The position numbers and the translations under genes were made by a program. From the NCBI RefSeq assembly GCF_008298035.1, contig NZ_CP042910.1:5099001-5163000 (forward strand): a stretch of 64,000 bases of DNA, in the 5' to 3' direction. The DNA comes from Gimesia maris. GTDB taxonomy: Bacteria > Planctomycetota > Planctomycetia > Planctomycetales > Planctomycetaceae. The number at the start of each line of letters is the position of its first letter. Positions within the stretch are counted from its first letter, which is position 1. The notes under the pieces are model-generated. The model had not been told where the DNA came from and ran no database searches. It saw nothing but the letters and a program-made list of their open reading frames with translations. Positions 54,107 to 63,275 of the stretch are shown here, piece by piece.

Positions 54107-55831
54107 TTATTTTTTGCGGCGGAAACAGACCACACAGATATCATCTTTCTGCATGGAATCGTTGCGAAAAGATTCCACATCCGAGAGCAGCCCCTTCACG
54201 AGCGGCTCGGCGGCGTCGGGTCCCGACTTCAGATATTTGACCAGTCGATCCTTATGATACAACTTGTTATCCTGGTCCATGGCTTCCGTAACGCCATCGG
54301 TATACAGCAGCAGGGTATCCCCTTTCTCCAGGGTGATCGTTTCCACATGAAACACCTGCTTTTTCAAAACCCCCAGGGGCATCCCCGACTTATCCTGGGC
54401 AATCGGTTCGACACTGCCATCCGACGTTTTCCGCAACAGGGGGGCCATATGCCCTGCATTGACGATGGACACTGTATGTTTTTTAGGGTCCAAGACCGCC
54501 AGTACGAAGGTGATAAAACGCAGCCCCACTCCACTCGAAGCGATTTCTGTATTCAATTCCGCCAGCGCTTTGTCGGCTGTATTTCGTGATAATACCTGAT
54601 ACCGGGCTGAAGCATACAACCGCGCCATCAAAATCGCGGCGGGGACACCTTTCCCGGCCACATCTCCCAGAGTCACCGCCAGTTTTCCACTGGGCAATTC
54701 AATATAGTCGAAATAATCGCCGCCGACACTCTGGGCTGATTCGTAATAATCAAAAAATTCATACTCTTTATATTTCGGACGATTGTGAGGCAGCAATCCC
54801 AGCTGAATCTGATGCGCAAATTCCAGGTCGCGTTCAATATCCCGCTGTTTGACCAGATCTTCATGCAGCTTCGCATTTTCGACCGCCAGGCTCGCCTGCT
54901 GTGCAATCGCCACCAGCACGTCCAGATCGTCTTTATCAAACTGCTGGCCGATATCGCGGGTGGCAATCTGGATCACTCCCAGAATATCCCCTCCCTGAGA
55001 GACGAGCGGCACGCACATCATGGAGCGAATCCGCAGGGAAGTAATACTTTCACTCATTTTAAAGCGATCATCTTCGACCGCATCCGCACTTAGAATTGCT
55101 GAGCCGCTCATAATCGCCTGGCGGACAATCGTCGTACTGATACGAATTGAATCTTCATCTTCAGTACGTCTGGCTTTGGTTGCTTTCACCACCAGTTTTT
55201 TTCGCTCCGGGCTCTGCAGCATGATAAAACCCTGATCCGCAGGGGGAAATATCTTGAACAGACCATCCAGAATACGTGGCAGTACTTCATCCAGTTTTAA
55301 AGCGCGACTGAGAATCTGGCTGATTTCCAGTACGGCATGCAGCTTGACTTCCGGCTTGACGTTGATTCGTAAATGGCTGCTGGTATTCAGATCCAGCGAG
55401 CTGATGATGGAAGACCCATCCAGCACGCCATCAGCAGGTTCCGTGTCATCCAGTGAAAGATGAGAGTCCTGTTTCAGTGACTGATTCGCGACTTCCAGTG
55501 TCTGCTGAATCGCGGAATCTATGAAATCAGGAGATTGCTGATAGTCCAGCAGGAACTGCATCTGGATGTCACAGATACTGATCGTATCGTTCTCATGCAG
55601 TTCGGTACGCCCTTCAATGACAGTTCCGTTCAACAGTGTGCCATTGCGACTGTGCAGGTCCTCCAGGTAAAAAAAGCCATGGCTCTCCAGAATCTGGGCG
55701 TGATAACGACTGACGGCGACATTATCGAGCACAATCTCACAATTCGGGTGGCGTCCCATAATCACACGGTCGCCATTCAGCTCGACGATCTGTTCGGGAA
55801 CCTTCCCTTTGAGTATTTGTAAAATCGCCAC
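54107..55831 (-). CDS. FHA-GAF-PP2C (SpoIIE-type) phosphatase
   Basis: 574 residues, no membrane helix. FHA domain about 20-95 with GRHPNCEIVLDNVAVSRYHAQI and DLHSRNGTLLNG (phospho-Thr recognition). GAF domain about 165-315 (MMCVPLVSQGGDILGVIQIATRDIGQQFDKDDLDVLVAIAQQASLAVENAKL). PP2C/SpoIIE phosphatase domain about 345-572 with VGGDYFDYIELPSGKLAVTLGDVAGKGVPAAILMARL, VNAGHMAPLL and LLLYTDGVTEAMD (metal Asp residues). It would dephosphorylate Ser/Thr phosphoproteins after FHA docking. It lies between kinase genes and is likely to antagonise one of them. Confidence 0.92.
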   Translation of the reverse strand: MAILQILKGKVPEQIVELNGDRVIMGRHPNCEIVLDNVAVSRYHAQILESHGFFYLEDLHSRNGTLLNGTVIEGRTELHENDTISICDIQMQFLLDYQQSPDFIDSAIQQTLEVANQSLKQDSHLSLDDTEPADGVLDGSSIISSLDLNTSSHLRINVKPEVKLHAVLEISQILSRALKLDEVLPRILDGLFKIFPPADQGFIMLQSPERKKLVVKATKARRTEDEDSIRISTTIVRQAIMSGSAILSADAVEDDRFKMSESITSLRIRSMMCVPLVSQGGDILGVIQIATRDIGQQFDKDDLDVLVAIAQQASLAVENAKLHEDLVKQRDIERDLEFAHQIQLGLLPHNRPKYKEYEFFDYYESAQSVGGDYFDYIELPSGKLAVTLGDVAGKGVPAAILMARLYASARYQVLSRNTADKALAELNTEIASSGVGLRFITFVLAVLDPKKHTVSIVNAGHMAPLLRKTSDGSVEPIAQDKSGMPLGVLKKQVFHVETITLEKGDTLLLYTDGVTEAMDQDNKLYHKDRLVKYLKSGPDAAEPLVKGLLSDVESFRNDSMQKDDICVVCFRRKK

Positions 55832-56048
55832 CGTTGTGCCCGACTAGACTGGAGTTTGACTGATAAAGTTGAACAAACCGGTACCGAGACTCTGATCTGA
55901 ATCTGCCTTCAAATCTCACAGATCCAGAAAAACTCTCGGCCCATTCAGTACAAGAGCTTATTATATAACATTTTCTGAAAAATGACAGCGCTTCCGTCAA
56001 GGAGACTCCCGAAGATTCTCAGAACACCTACCGGCATGGCCCCCGATA

Positions 56049-57737
56049 TCAGGGAGTAAAATTCTGCTCTTCTTCGCTCTGTAATGACTCGAACAGTTTT
56101 TTATAGTCTTTCTTCTCAATTTCAGGAGAATTCTGGTTCCATACCAATGCGTCATAGACGATCTCTCTCAATTCGCCATCCAGTTGCTCCTGGTGGTTAT
56201 TCACATAAAGTTCCCAGATATCCTGGGATTTTCGCGGATGACCATTCAGGCTTTCCAAGACAAGCAGACCCGCATAGCCATTGGTAACCTGTTCAGCCTG
56301 ACCCGAATTGACCAGTTCCTGAAAAATCGCCTTGGCTTCCTCATACCGTCCCGGCCTGATTAACAAAACCCCCAGGCGGATTTTAGCCTTGGGTGTATAG
56401 ATTTCATTATCCGGAAAATTGCTGATGACGGCCTGCCAGGCATCTTCGCTGACACCCAGACGGGTCGCCAGAAAGAACTGCCTGGATGCATTTTCTTCAT
56501 TAGGGATAAACGACGGTTCCGAATCCTCATTGCCGGAGACCGTGAAGGGCGCCTCCAGCGGATTACCAGGACGATTCACCCAGCCGACCGCAGCAGCCAC
56601 GCCTCCCAGACAGAAGGATGCGAGCACAAATGCCAGCAGCTGTTTCTGAAAACTTCGGTTTCCCTGGAAAGGGAGCATTTCACTCCAGCTGCGTTTACGA
56701 ATCCCCGGACTGTCTTCCGATATCTTTTTGATTTCCTGCATTAACTCAGCCGCGTTCCCGGGCCGTTTGTTCGGATCTTTTTCCATCATCCGGTGCACCA
56801 GGTTGCATAGTTCTTCAGGTAAATCGGGGCGACGTTTTTTCAGTGGGTAAGCTGCTTCGTTCAGATGCTTGACAGCTATCGACAAAGCCGTCTCACCGTG
56901 AAAGGGAGGCTTACCTGAAATCAGATGATAACAGGTCACTCCCAGCGAATAGATATCGCTCCGCTGATCGAGGTTTCTGCCGTTGACCTGCTCCGGGCTC
57001 ATATACAGGGGGGTTCCCATCGTGGTCCCCACCTGGGTCAGGTTCACCCGTTCTTCCGTCTGACCAATCTGTGCCAGACCAAAGTCAGCTACCTTGATCA
57101 GTTTTCTAGAGGTGATCATGATATTTTCAGGTTTGATATCCCGATGCACGATCCCCTTTTCTGCCGCAGCATTCAAGGCAGCAGTAACCTGTCGCATGAT
57201 CCGTAAAATCAAGGTACAGTCAGGCGGAGTATTTCGCGCCAGATGTTCTTTCAGATTGACGCCTCGCACATATTCCTGCGCGATATAATGCGTTCCCTCA
57301 AAATCACCTGTCATATAAACCTGGACAATATTGGGGTGGGTCAATCCGGCGGCGGCTTTGGCTTCCCGTTCAAACCGTCTGACGTGCGTCTCATCACTCA
57401 TCAGCTCACTGTGCATGACTTTGATGGCAGCCTCACGTTTAAGCGAAACCTGCTCGGCCAGATACACGGTTGCCATTCCCCCCTGCCCCAGCTTACGTAA
57501 GATCTTGAAATCTCCCAGCTGTTTGCCAATCAGACTCCCTGATTCTACAGGGGGATGTATCTTTTGTGTGGTCTCACTGGAACGATAGATGGTTTCCTGT
57601 GTGGAATCAGCTTCTACGAAACTGCCCACTGGGGGTAGACGCAACCCCTCCGGCTCACGAGGGGGAGAGACAGAGCGATCGTCAGGGGTTTCTGCTGAAA
57701 CCTTACTGGTCTTATTCTGCGGCTTTTCAGATGGCAT
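56049..57737 (-). CDS. Transmembrane serine/threonine protein kinase
   Basis: 562 residues. A disordered Ser/Pro/Glu-rich N-terminus (1-70) is followed by the kinase domain (about 72-335): ILRKLGQGGMATVYLAEQVSLKREAAIKVMH, HRDIKPENIMI (about 199-209), ADFGLAQIG, GTPLYMSPEQVNG and DIYSLGVTCYHLISGKPPF. All catalytic motifs are canonical. One membrane helix (about 372-392) is followed by an extracytoplasmic region with tetratricopeptide-like character (about 430-555). This PknB-type topology would sense something outside the membrane. Upstream of the FHA phosphatase gene on the same strand, which is a likely counter-enzyme. Confidence 0.92.
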   Translation of the reverse strand: MPSEKPQNKTSKVSAETPDDRSVSPPREPEGLRLPPVGSFVEADSTQETIYRSSETTQKIHPPVESGSLIGKQLGDFKILRKLGQGGMATVYLAEQVSLKREAAIKVMHSELMSDETHVRRFEREAKAAAGLTHPNIVQVYMTGDFEGTHYIAQEYVRGVNLKEHLARNTPPDCTLILRIMRQVTAALNAAAEKGIVHRDIKPENIMITSRKLIKVADFGLAQIGQTEERVNLTQVGTTMGTPLYMSPEQVNGRNLDQRSDIYSLGVTCYHLISGKPPFHGETALSIAVKHLNEAAYPLKKRRPDLPEELCNLVHRMMEKDPNKRPGNAAELMQEIKKISEDSPGIRKRSWSEMLPFQGNRSFQKQLLAFVLASFCLGGVAAAVGWVNRPGNPLEAPFTVSGNEDSEPSFIPNEENASRQFFLATRLGVSEDAWQAVISNFPDNEIYTPKAKIRLGVLLIRPGRYEEAKAIFQELVNSGQAEQVTNGYAGLLVLESLNGHPRKSQDIWELYVNNHQEQLDGELREIVYDALVWNQNSPEIEKKDYKKLFESLQSEEEQNFTP

Positions 57738-57897
57738 AAGTTGTTATCTGGCAGTATCGTAAGTCGTTTGATCACTGAAAGAAAGCAGCACACTCTCTCC
57801 ATAATAGAGGTGATACCCTTTCAGGTATAGAGAAAGTTTTCAATTGTCTCAAAAAACCGGCTTCAGCCGGGAGTTAATCAGGCCGTTAACGGATTTT

Positions 57898-59013
57898 TCA
57901 CATGGGATGGTCTGCCAGACGATTCAGAATTGCGGCTCCCTGCTCCAGAATCGGATTCTCCTGGGCATACGAAATACGAAAATGCGTATCCCGACCACTG
58001 AACACATTACCCGGTATAATCAGCAGATTATTCTGAATTGCCGCAGTACAGAACTCGGTTGCTGTCCCCCAGGGAGTGCGGATAAACATGTAAAACGCCC
58101 CTTGCGCACCGGAGATCTGGTACTTTTCCGAGAGCAGCTCTCGCATCAGATTACGTTTTTCCCGATACTCGTCGACCCGATCTGAGATATCACACTCCAG
58201 TGCCGCCAGCGCCGCCCATTGCACCGGATGGGGCGCGCAGACAAACGTGTATTGCTGCAGCTTGATCATCTGCTGAACCACGCTCTGAGGCCCATGCACA
58301 AAGCCCACTCGATGACCGGTCATGGAATGAGATTTACTGAAGCCATCGATCACGATGACCTTCTCGTTATACGCAGCCGGACTCACAAAGGGCTCGTCAT
58401 AACAGAAGGAACGATAGATCTCATCGCTGACCAGCGCAATATTTTTCTCCGCCGCCAGTTCCGCCAGCGCCCGGATCTCCTCTTCAGAAGCCACGTGTCC
58501 GGTCGGGTTACTCGGGCTGTTAAACAGAATCAGTTTTGTGCGATCAGTAATCGCGGCACGGACTTTTTCGATATCGATGGAAAAGTCCGGATAGGTCTCC
58601 ACGAAAACCGGCTTCCCCCCCACCAGACGCGTGAGGTGCGTATACATTACAAAGTACGGATCGAAAATGATTACCTCATCACCAGGATTGACCAGGGCAT
58701 TCAAGACCAGCATCAATGCCCCACTCGTGCCACTGGAGATAAAGACCTGACGGTCGGCATGACCGTAGCTCTCATCGACCTGTGCCTGAATTTTACCGAT
58801 CAGTGGCGCGATCCCCTGTGTCTGGCTGTAGGCATTTTTACCATCCCGTACTGCCTGACAGAGAGCATCTTTAATGGAATCCGGTGTGTCAAAGTGGGGC
58901 TGTCCGATACTCAGGTTGATCGGATTCTCCATCTTTGCTGCCAGGTCAAATACTTTACGTATGCCAGACGCATCAATCAGATGCATCCGATCGGCAATCC
59001 ATTCTTCACTCAT
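57898..59013 (-). CDS. Class I/II pyridoxal-phosphate aminotransferase
   Basis: 371 residues, fold type I. Motifs: NLSIGQPHFDTPDSIKDAL (substrate Gly-Gln-Pro region), SSGTSGALMLVLNALVNPGDEVIIFDPYF, NSPSNPTGHVAS (about 166-177), LVSDEIYRSFCYD (PLP Asp), and the Schiff-base Lys in VIDGFSKSHSMTGHRVGFVHGP (about 231). It resembles aspartate/aromatic aminotransferase subfamily I-gamma; several planctomycete aminotransferases of this class serve amino acid synthesis. Cytoplasmic. Substrate specificity cannot be read; an aromatic or branched-chain substrate is possible but not supported by context. Confidence 0.92.
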   Translation of the reverse strand: MSEEWIADRMHLIDASGIRKVFDLAAKMENPINLSIGQPHFDTPDSIKDALCQAVRDGKNAYSQTQGIAPLIGKIQAQVDESYGHADRQVFISSGTSGALMLVLNALVNPGDEVIIFDPYFVMYTHLTRLVGGKPVFVETYPDFSIDIEKVRAAITDRTKLILFNSPSNPTGHVASEEEIRALAELAAEKNIALVSDEIYRSFCYDEPFVSPAAYNEKVIVIDGFSKSHSMTGHRVGFVHGPQSVVQQMIKLQQYTFVCAPHPVQWAALAALECDISDRVDEYREKRNLMRELLSEKYQISGAQGAFYMFIRTPWGTATEFCTAAIQNNLLIIPGNVFSGRDTHFRISYAQENPILEQGAAILNRLADHPM

Positions 59014-59108
59014 TTGATTCTCGTTCTCTGATATGGAAATGTTGGTTTCATCAACTTTATTAACGGCAGTTCATGTTATCTTCTTTGTTTCATGAATGCA
59101 GGAACCGC

Positions 59109-59660
59109 TCACCCGTTTTTCTGAATATGTTTCGTGATAAAATACAGGCCGGCGTAAATCCGGGCATCCAGCAGACACCCCCGTTGTCGCGCGTGATCCA
59201 GCCAGTCTTCGATTTCTGTAAACGGGACCGCGTGCACCGTGATTTTTTCGGATTCATCGCCGCCTCCTGCACCGACTTTCTGCAGATCCAGCGCCAGAAA
59301 AAATTCGACCGCTTCGTCCGTCAGTCCCGCAGAGGACACAGTCGACCCCAGCGCCACCATCTGTCCCGCCTGGTAGCCAGTCTCTTCCAGGAGTTCCCGG
59401 GCAGCCGCTGTCTCCAGCAGTTCTTCCTCCTGACCAGCGATATCACCCGCGAGACCTGCCGGGAATTCAATCACGGTCGCATCCACAGGCGGACGGAATT
59501 GCTCAACGAAAATCACGCGCTGGTCCACGGTCAGCGGAAATAGACAGACCACTCCTGTAGTGTTGACTCGCTGCACAAACTCCCAGCGCCCCCGCTGAAT
59601 CAGTCTGATAAAACGGCGTTCAATAATTGTCTGATCGGAATCCTGACCTTCCTCGCTCAT
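59109..59660 (-). CDS. NUDIX hydrolase (ADP-ribose pyrophosphatase-like)
   Basis: 183 residues, matching the ADPR-pyrophosphatase branch. It has an N-terminal strand region (VVCLFPLTVDQRVIFVEQFRPPVDATVIEFPAGL) followed by a Nudix box (GDIAGQEEELLETAAARELLEETGY, about 85-109). The REL-LEE core carries the metal-binding Glu residues. The stretch between the Gly and the REL core is two residues longer than the textbook G-x5-E-x7-REUxEE. It probably cleaves ADP-ribose or a related nucleoside diphosphate sugar in the cytoplasm. The gene lies downstream of no obvious operon partner. Confidence 0.88.
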   Translation of the reverse strand: MSEEGQDSDQTIIERRFIRLIQRGRWEFVQRVNTTGVVCLFPLTVDQRVIFVEQFRPPVDATVIEFPAGLAGDIAGQEEELLETAAARELLEETGYQAGQMVALGSTVSSAGLTDEAVEFFLALDLQKVGAGGGDESEKITVHAVPFTEIEDWLDHARQRGCLLDARIYAGLYFITKHIQKNG

Positions 59661-60049
59661 AGTGATCTCTCATTTTTTCAATTTGACAGAATAGAATACC
59701 CTGGACTGGCTGCGGAAGTTTCTGGTAAGGAACAGGCTCATTCGCCCCCTTAACGATTGATCTGCAGATTCAGTTTATTGAGAATGGAAATTAGACGAAC
59801 CTGGTTTCACATTCAACATCAGAACAGAAACACTGGTTTGCTGTCTGAAATTCCGATACGAATTATGCCGCAGAGGTTCGCTCAAAAAGCCGGAGATCCA
59901 GGATTGATATTATTGCCTCCCCTGATTGTATGTGCCCTCAGTGGTTTTTGCCATACCCGCCCTGCAGAAGCACAAGTCAAATATTCAGCCGGCAGGCTAA
60001 CTGCGTACTTTAAATGGGAACTTCTTTCCTCAGATATCAGGAAACATCT
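59661..60049. other. Intergenic region before the fusion gene
   Basis: 389 bases. A plus-strand frame at 59757-60053 overlaps the signal-peptide start of the fusion gene and has a signal-like stretch (LILLPPLIVCALSG) but no ribosome site. I leave it uncalled. No hairpin or repeat recognised. Confidence 0.4.
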
Positions 60050-61771
60050 ATGAAACCGCTCGCTCTATTACTCCTGGCACTTACCATGCTATCCAATCAG
60101 GTTCACGCAGAGGATTCCATTGTTGACACCTCTTCTGCTCTGGAAACAATCGCCAGTGATTTCGGTCTGGCGGATGGCCCCGCATGGGATGGGGGAGGCA
60201 GCCTGTATTTTCCGGATGTCAAAGGAGGCAAACTGTATCGCTACTCTCCGCGCACGGGTAAAGTTTCGGTCTTTCTGGATGACGCCGGCCGGATCAGTGC
60301 CAGCTATTTCAATCATGGCAAACTGTTTCTGTCCGATAACGGAAACAGTCAGATCTGTGTATTGAGTGGTAAAACGAAAACTCCCATCGCCGGTCAACCC
60401 GCGGATGCCAAACCTCCCCGCAAACCTAATGATCTGGTCGTCGACCAGCAGGGAGGCATCTATTACACTCTCACCGGTTCGGGTGAAGTGATCTGGATTT
60501 CTCCCGAAGGTAAACAGTCAGTGGCTGTCAAAGATATCAAAACGCCGAATGGACTGATCCTGTCACCGGACGGTAAAACCCTGTACGTCGCCGCCTATGT
60601 TCCCAAAGAAATCTGGGCCTATGATGTCGCCAGTCCCGGCGTCATCCAAAACGGGCGGCTGTTTGCGAAAATGGATTCCGGTCCCGATAAAGGGGCAGAC
60701 GGAATGACCGTCGACCGCGCTGGAAACGTCTACTGTGCAGGACCTGCTGACATCTGGATCTGGAATCCGGCGGGGAAACTGCTGGCAAAAATCCCTACGC
60801 CCACACGCCCCATCAACTGTGCCTTCGGCGACTCGGACATGCGTTCGCTTTATATTACAGGCTTTGGCGGTCTGTATCGTCAGCGCATGAATGCCTACGG
60901 CTGTATGCCGGAACCCGCTGTCTCCGCAACAGACAGCAAATCAAAGCGTCCAGCCACCACAGTTCCGGAAACCATCACTCCCCATTTGAATGTGGTCTAC
61001 GGACAGACGGGAACCCGCAAGCTGCTGGCAGACATTTTCGTCCCTAAAGCGGGGAAAGGACCTTTCCCAGCAATCGTCGTCGTGCATGGCGGTGGCTGGA
61101 TGAAAGGTGACAAAACCAAATTCCGCGCCCTGGCGGTTGCCCTTTCAGAACGTGGCTATGTCACGATGGCGGTCGGCTATCGCCTGGGACATGAAGCAAA
61201 ATTCCCTGCCGGAATACAGGACTGTAATGCGGCTGTCCGGTTTCTGAGAGCAGAAGCGAAACAATATCACGTGAATCCGGAACAGATCGGTGCTGTGGGC
61301 GGATCTGCCGGCGGTCACCTGGTCGGCCTGATGGCGGCTGCTGCTGATGAAAAACAGCTGCAGGACGATGCCGGATACACAGATCAGACTTCAAGGCTGC
61401 AGGCAGCAATCGTAATGGCAGGTCCAATGGAAATGGCTTCCGGCACAGTTGCTGAACGTTCTCGAAAAAGCGGCGATAAATCCTATTCCAATCAGTGGCT
61501 GGGAAAATCGATTGATGAAGCGCCCGAACTGTATAAGCTCAGTGATGTCTATCTCCATTTCAACAAGCAGACGCCGCCTCTCCTGTTTATGACAGGTGAG
61601 TTCGATAACCCAGATCGCAATGTCCCTTCCCGCGAAAAACTGAAACTGCTCGGCGTTACGACCGGAATTAAAGTATATCCCAAGGGGAAACATGGATGCT
61701 GGAACCAGTTGCCGTGGTTCAATGACATGGTTGAAGATATGGACCAGTTCTTTCAGCAGAATCTGAAATAA
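60050..61771 (+). CDS. Exported fusion: SMP-30/gluconolactonase-like propeller plus alpha/beta-hydrolase
   Basis: 573 residues from ATG 60050 (the frame is open to 60014). Signal peptide 1-20 (cleavage near VHA). Residues about 25-295 are an SMP-30-type beta-propeller: GLADGPAWDGGGSLYFPDVKGGKLYRYSP, KPNDLVVDQQGGIYYTLTG and PNGLILSPDGKTLYVAAYVPKEIWAYDV. After a linker (about 300-325), an alpha/beta hydrolase domain begins LLADIFVPKAGKGPFPAIVVVHGGGWMKGDK (HGGG oxyanion). It has the nucleophile GGSAGGH, and the closing Asp/His is suggested by GEFDNPD and YPKGKHGCWNQ. It probably opens a lactone and hydrolyses an ester in extracellular carbohydrate breakdown. The combination is unusual. Confidence 0.88.
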   Translation: MKPLALLLLALTMLSNQVHAEDSIVDTSSALETIASDFGLADGPAWDGGGSLYFPDVKGGKLYRYSPRTGKVSVFLDDAGRISASYFNHGKLFLSDNGNSQICVLSGKTKTPIAGQPADAKPPRKPNDLVVDQQGGIYYTLTGSGEVIWISPEGKQSVAVKDIKTPNGLILSPDGKTLYVAAYVPKEIWAYDVASPGVIQNGRLFAKMDSGPDKGADGMTVDRAGNVYCAGPADIWIWNPAGKLLAKIPTPTRPINCAFGDSDMRSLYITGFGGLYRQRMNAYGCMPEPAVSATDSKSKRPATTVPETITPHLNVVYGQTGTRKLLADIFVPKAGKGPFPAIVVVHGGGWMKGDKTKFRALAVALSERGYVTMAVGYRLGHEAKFPAGIQDCNAAVRFLRAEAKQYHVNPEQIGAVGGSAGGHLVGLMAAAADEKQLQDDAGYTDQTSRLQAAIVMAGPMEMASGTVAERSRKSGDKSYSNQWLGKSIDEAPELYKLSDVYLHFNKQTPPLLFMTGEFDNPDRNVPSREKLKLLGVTTGIKVYPKGKHGCWNQLPWFNDMVEDMDQFFQQNLK

Positions 61772-61804
61772 GCAGTAACCGCGATGAGAAGTAGAGGACG
61801 AACT

Positions 61805-62287
61805 TTATTTGTCCTCTTCTTCATCTTCATCAAACTCATATTCATCGTCAGCAAAGTCGAATTCTCCATCTGACAATTCCCCGCTGGCTTCGGCACCATC
61901 GAATTCATCAAAATCATCGCCGACTTCGAGATCACCCGCTGATTCGAACATGTCATCGTCTGCTTCGTCGAAATCATCTTCTTCGAATTCTCCGGACAGT
62001 TCGGCGGCAGAATCAGAGACCAGCTCCTCGTCGTCTTCATCGAACGACTCTGCTTCCTCAAGGCCTTTACCTTTTTTCTTCGCCCCCCCTTTGGGACCAA
62101 AGATCAATGCCCCGAGGGGCATCAGGACCAGAACACCGCTCATCAGCAGAGTGGTACCAGCTACCGCAAGCAGCATGGTCGGCATTGATTCGGCATGGTT
62201 TAAAAATGCCATCACCAGCAGATAGGCTAAGAAGCCTCCCGGAATAGCAGCCACCAGTGAAATCAGAGGAAGTTGTAGTTTTGACAC
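61805..62287 (-). CDS. Membrane protein with long acidic tail
   Basis: 160 residues. Two membrane helices (about 8-27 and 37-63) are followed by a basic patch (KGGAKKKGKG) and then a tail of about 85 residues dominated by Asp, Glu and Phe (for example EEDDFDEADDDMF). In the DNA the tail appears as dense GAA/GAT triplets. The tail is certainly disordered and may bind cations or basic proteins. No family recognised. Convergent with the fusion gene (33 bases apart). Confidence 0.75.
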   Translation of the reverse strand: MSKLQLPLISLVAAIPGGFLAYLLVMAFLNHAESMPTMLLAVAGTTLLMSGVLVLMPLGALIFGPKGGAKKKGKGLEEAESFDEDDEELVSDSAAELSGEFEEDDFDEADDDMFESAGDLEVGDDFDEFDGAEASGELSDGEFDFADDEYEFDEDEEEDK

Positions 62288-62342
62288 AATTGCTGTTCCT
62301 GAAACGAGAACAAAAGCAGAAAATCTGATGCGGACACGTATA

Positions 62343-62357
62343 CCGACACTCTGTCGG
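62343..62357. promoter_or_regulatory. 15-bp palindrome upstream of the acidic-tail gene
   Basis: CCGACA-CTC-TGTCGG is a perfect inverted repeat 56-70 bases upstream of the start at 62287 (-). The position suits an operator or a 5'-leader hairpin. No regulator gene is adjacent. Confidence 0.25.
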
Positions 62358-62449
62358 CGCTGGAAGAACGTCTCTACTATCCTAAAGAGGCAGGAGACGA
62401 ATTATCAAGCCTCGAATTTAAAATGTTACTTTTAAATATAGAGTCCGGT

Positions 62450-62479
62450 TTGACGACTCGACCTGTTTACTGGTATTGA
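62450..62479 (+). promoter_or_regulatory. Promoter candidate for the uracil-DNA glycosylase gene
   Basis: TTGACG (62450-62455), 18-base spacer, TATTGA (62474-62479). The -35 is good and the -10 is moderate; it lies about 100 bases upstream of the start at 62577. Confidence 0.35.
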
Positions 62480-62576
62480 TAGTGCAGTTTATTTGTATTT
62501 AATCGTCTCTGTTGGATTAATCGTTACAATATTCACTTCCCACAGGTGACGTCTCATCTGCCGTCTTGAGGAATTC

Positions 62577-63260
62577 ATGTCAGAGTCACAGTGGAATCAA
62601 TTAAATCAGAACATTATTACGTGCACCAGGTGTGAACGCTTACTGACCCACTGCCAGAAAATTGCTGCGGAAAAACGAAAGTCATTCCGGGACTGGGATT
62701 ACTGGGGACGCCCCGTCCCCAATTTTGGCGATTCAGCGGCACAACTGCTGATTGTGGGACTGGCTCCGGCAGCCCATGGCGCGAACCGTACCGGGCGCAT
62801 GTTTACCGGAGATCGCAGTGGCGACTGGCTGTATCGCGCCCTGTTTAAAGCAGGTTTTGCCAGCCAGCCTGCAGCAGAACACATTTCAGACGGACTCACA
62901 TTAATTAACTGTGCCATCACTGCCACCTGCCATTGTGCGCCGCCGGCGAACAAACCCACCCGCGAAGAGATTGAAAACTGTCATCCCTGGCTGGAGCAGA
63001 CCGTTGACCTGCTGCCTGTTCAGGTCTTCCTGGCACTCGGGCAAATCGGCTGGAAAGCAGTGCTGGACTTCAAGAAACGCCAAGGAAAATTAACCGGAAA
63101 GCGGCCTGTGTTTTCTCATGGAGCAGAATATCAGTTTCCGGACGGTCACTGGCTCGTGGGCAGTTATCACCCCAGCCAGCAGAACACTTTCACGGGTCGC
63201 CTTACCGAACCCATGTTCGACTCGGTCTTTGAACTGGTGAAATCAAAGTTGAAAAACTGA
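62577..63260 (+). CDS. Uracil-DNA glycosylase, family 5 (UdgB-like) with iron-sulfur Cys
   Basis: 227 residues. Family 5 features: LLIVGLAPAAHGANRTGRMFTGDRSGDWLYRAL (the GLAPA motif with HGANRTGR and FTGD) and GSYHPSQQNTFTGRLT near the C-terminus. Four Cys in the family 4/5 iron-sulfur arrangement are visible: C-x2-C in TCTRCERL near 16-19, then CHCAPPANKPTREEIENC (C-x14-C). It removes uracil and other deaminated bases from DNA in the cytoplasm. It appears complete and is likely monocistronic, converging on purU. Confidence 0.9.
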   Translation: MSESQWNQLNQNIITCTRCERLLTHCQKIAAEKRKSFRDWDYWGRPVPNFGDSAAQLLIVGLAPAAHGANRTGRMFTGDRSGDWLYRALFKAGFASQPAAEHISDGLTLINCAITATCHCAPPANKPTREEIENCHPWLEQTVDLLPVQVFLALGQIGWKAVLDFKKRQGKLTGKRPVFSHGAEYQFPDGHWLVGSYHPSQQNTFTGRLTEPMFDSVFELVKSKLKN

Positions 63261-63275
63261 AAGCAATTCTTTCAG
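63251..63275 (-). terminator. Terminator after purU, overlapping the glycosylase 3' end
   Basis: CTGAAAG (63257-63263) and CTTTCAG (63269-63275) form a perfect 7-bp stem around CAATT. On the minus strand the hairpin is followed by TTTTT (63256-63252), a good terminator for purU. It spans the last bases of both convergent genes. Confidence 0.7.

Noticed and set aside
59109..59660. Degenerate Nudix box suggesting an inactive enzyme
   Set aside because: The REL-LEE core and acidic residues are intact; the two extra residues probably reflect subfamily variation.
59757..60053. 98-codon ORF with a hydrophobic stretch before the fusion gene
   Set aside because: It overlaps the fusion gene start and lacks a ribosome site. 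The hydrophobic stretch alone is not enough.
61789..61821. Hairpin-like pairing between convergent genes
   Set aside because: The 11-bp stem contains a mismatch, there is no T-tract on either strand, and its 3' arm is coding; not convincing as a terminator.
61809..62225. Plus-strand ORF of 138 codons rich in Ser
   Set aside because: It is the reverse complement of the acidic GAA/GAT tail of the minus-strand gene; poly-Ser arises from TCG/TCA codons.
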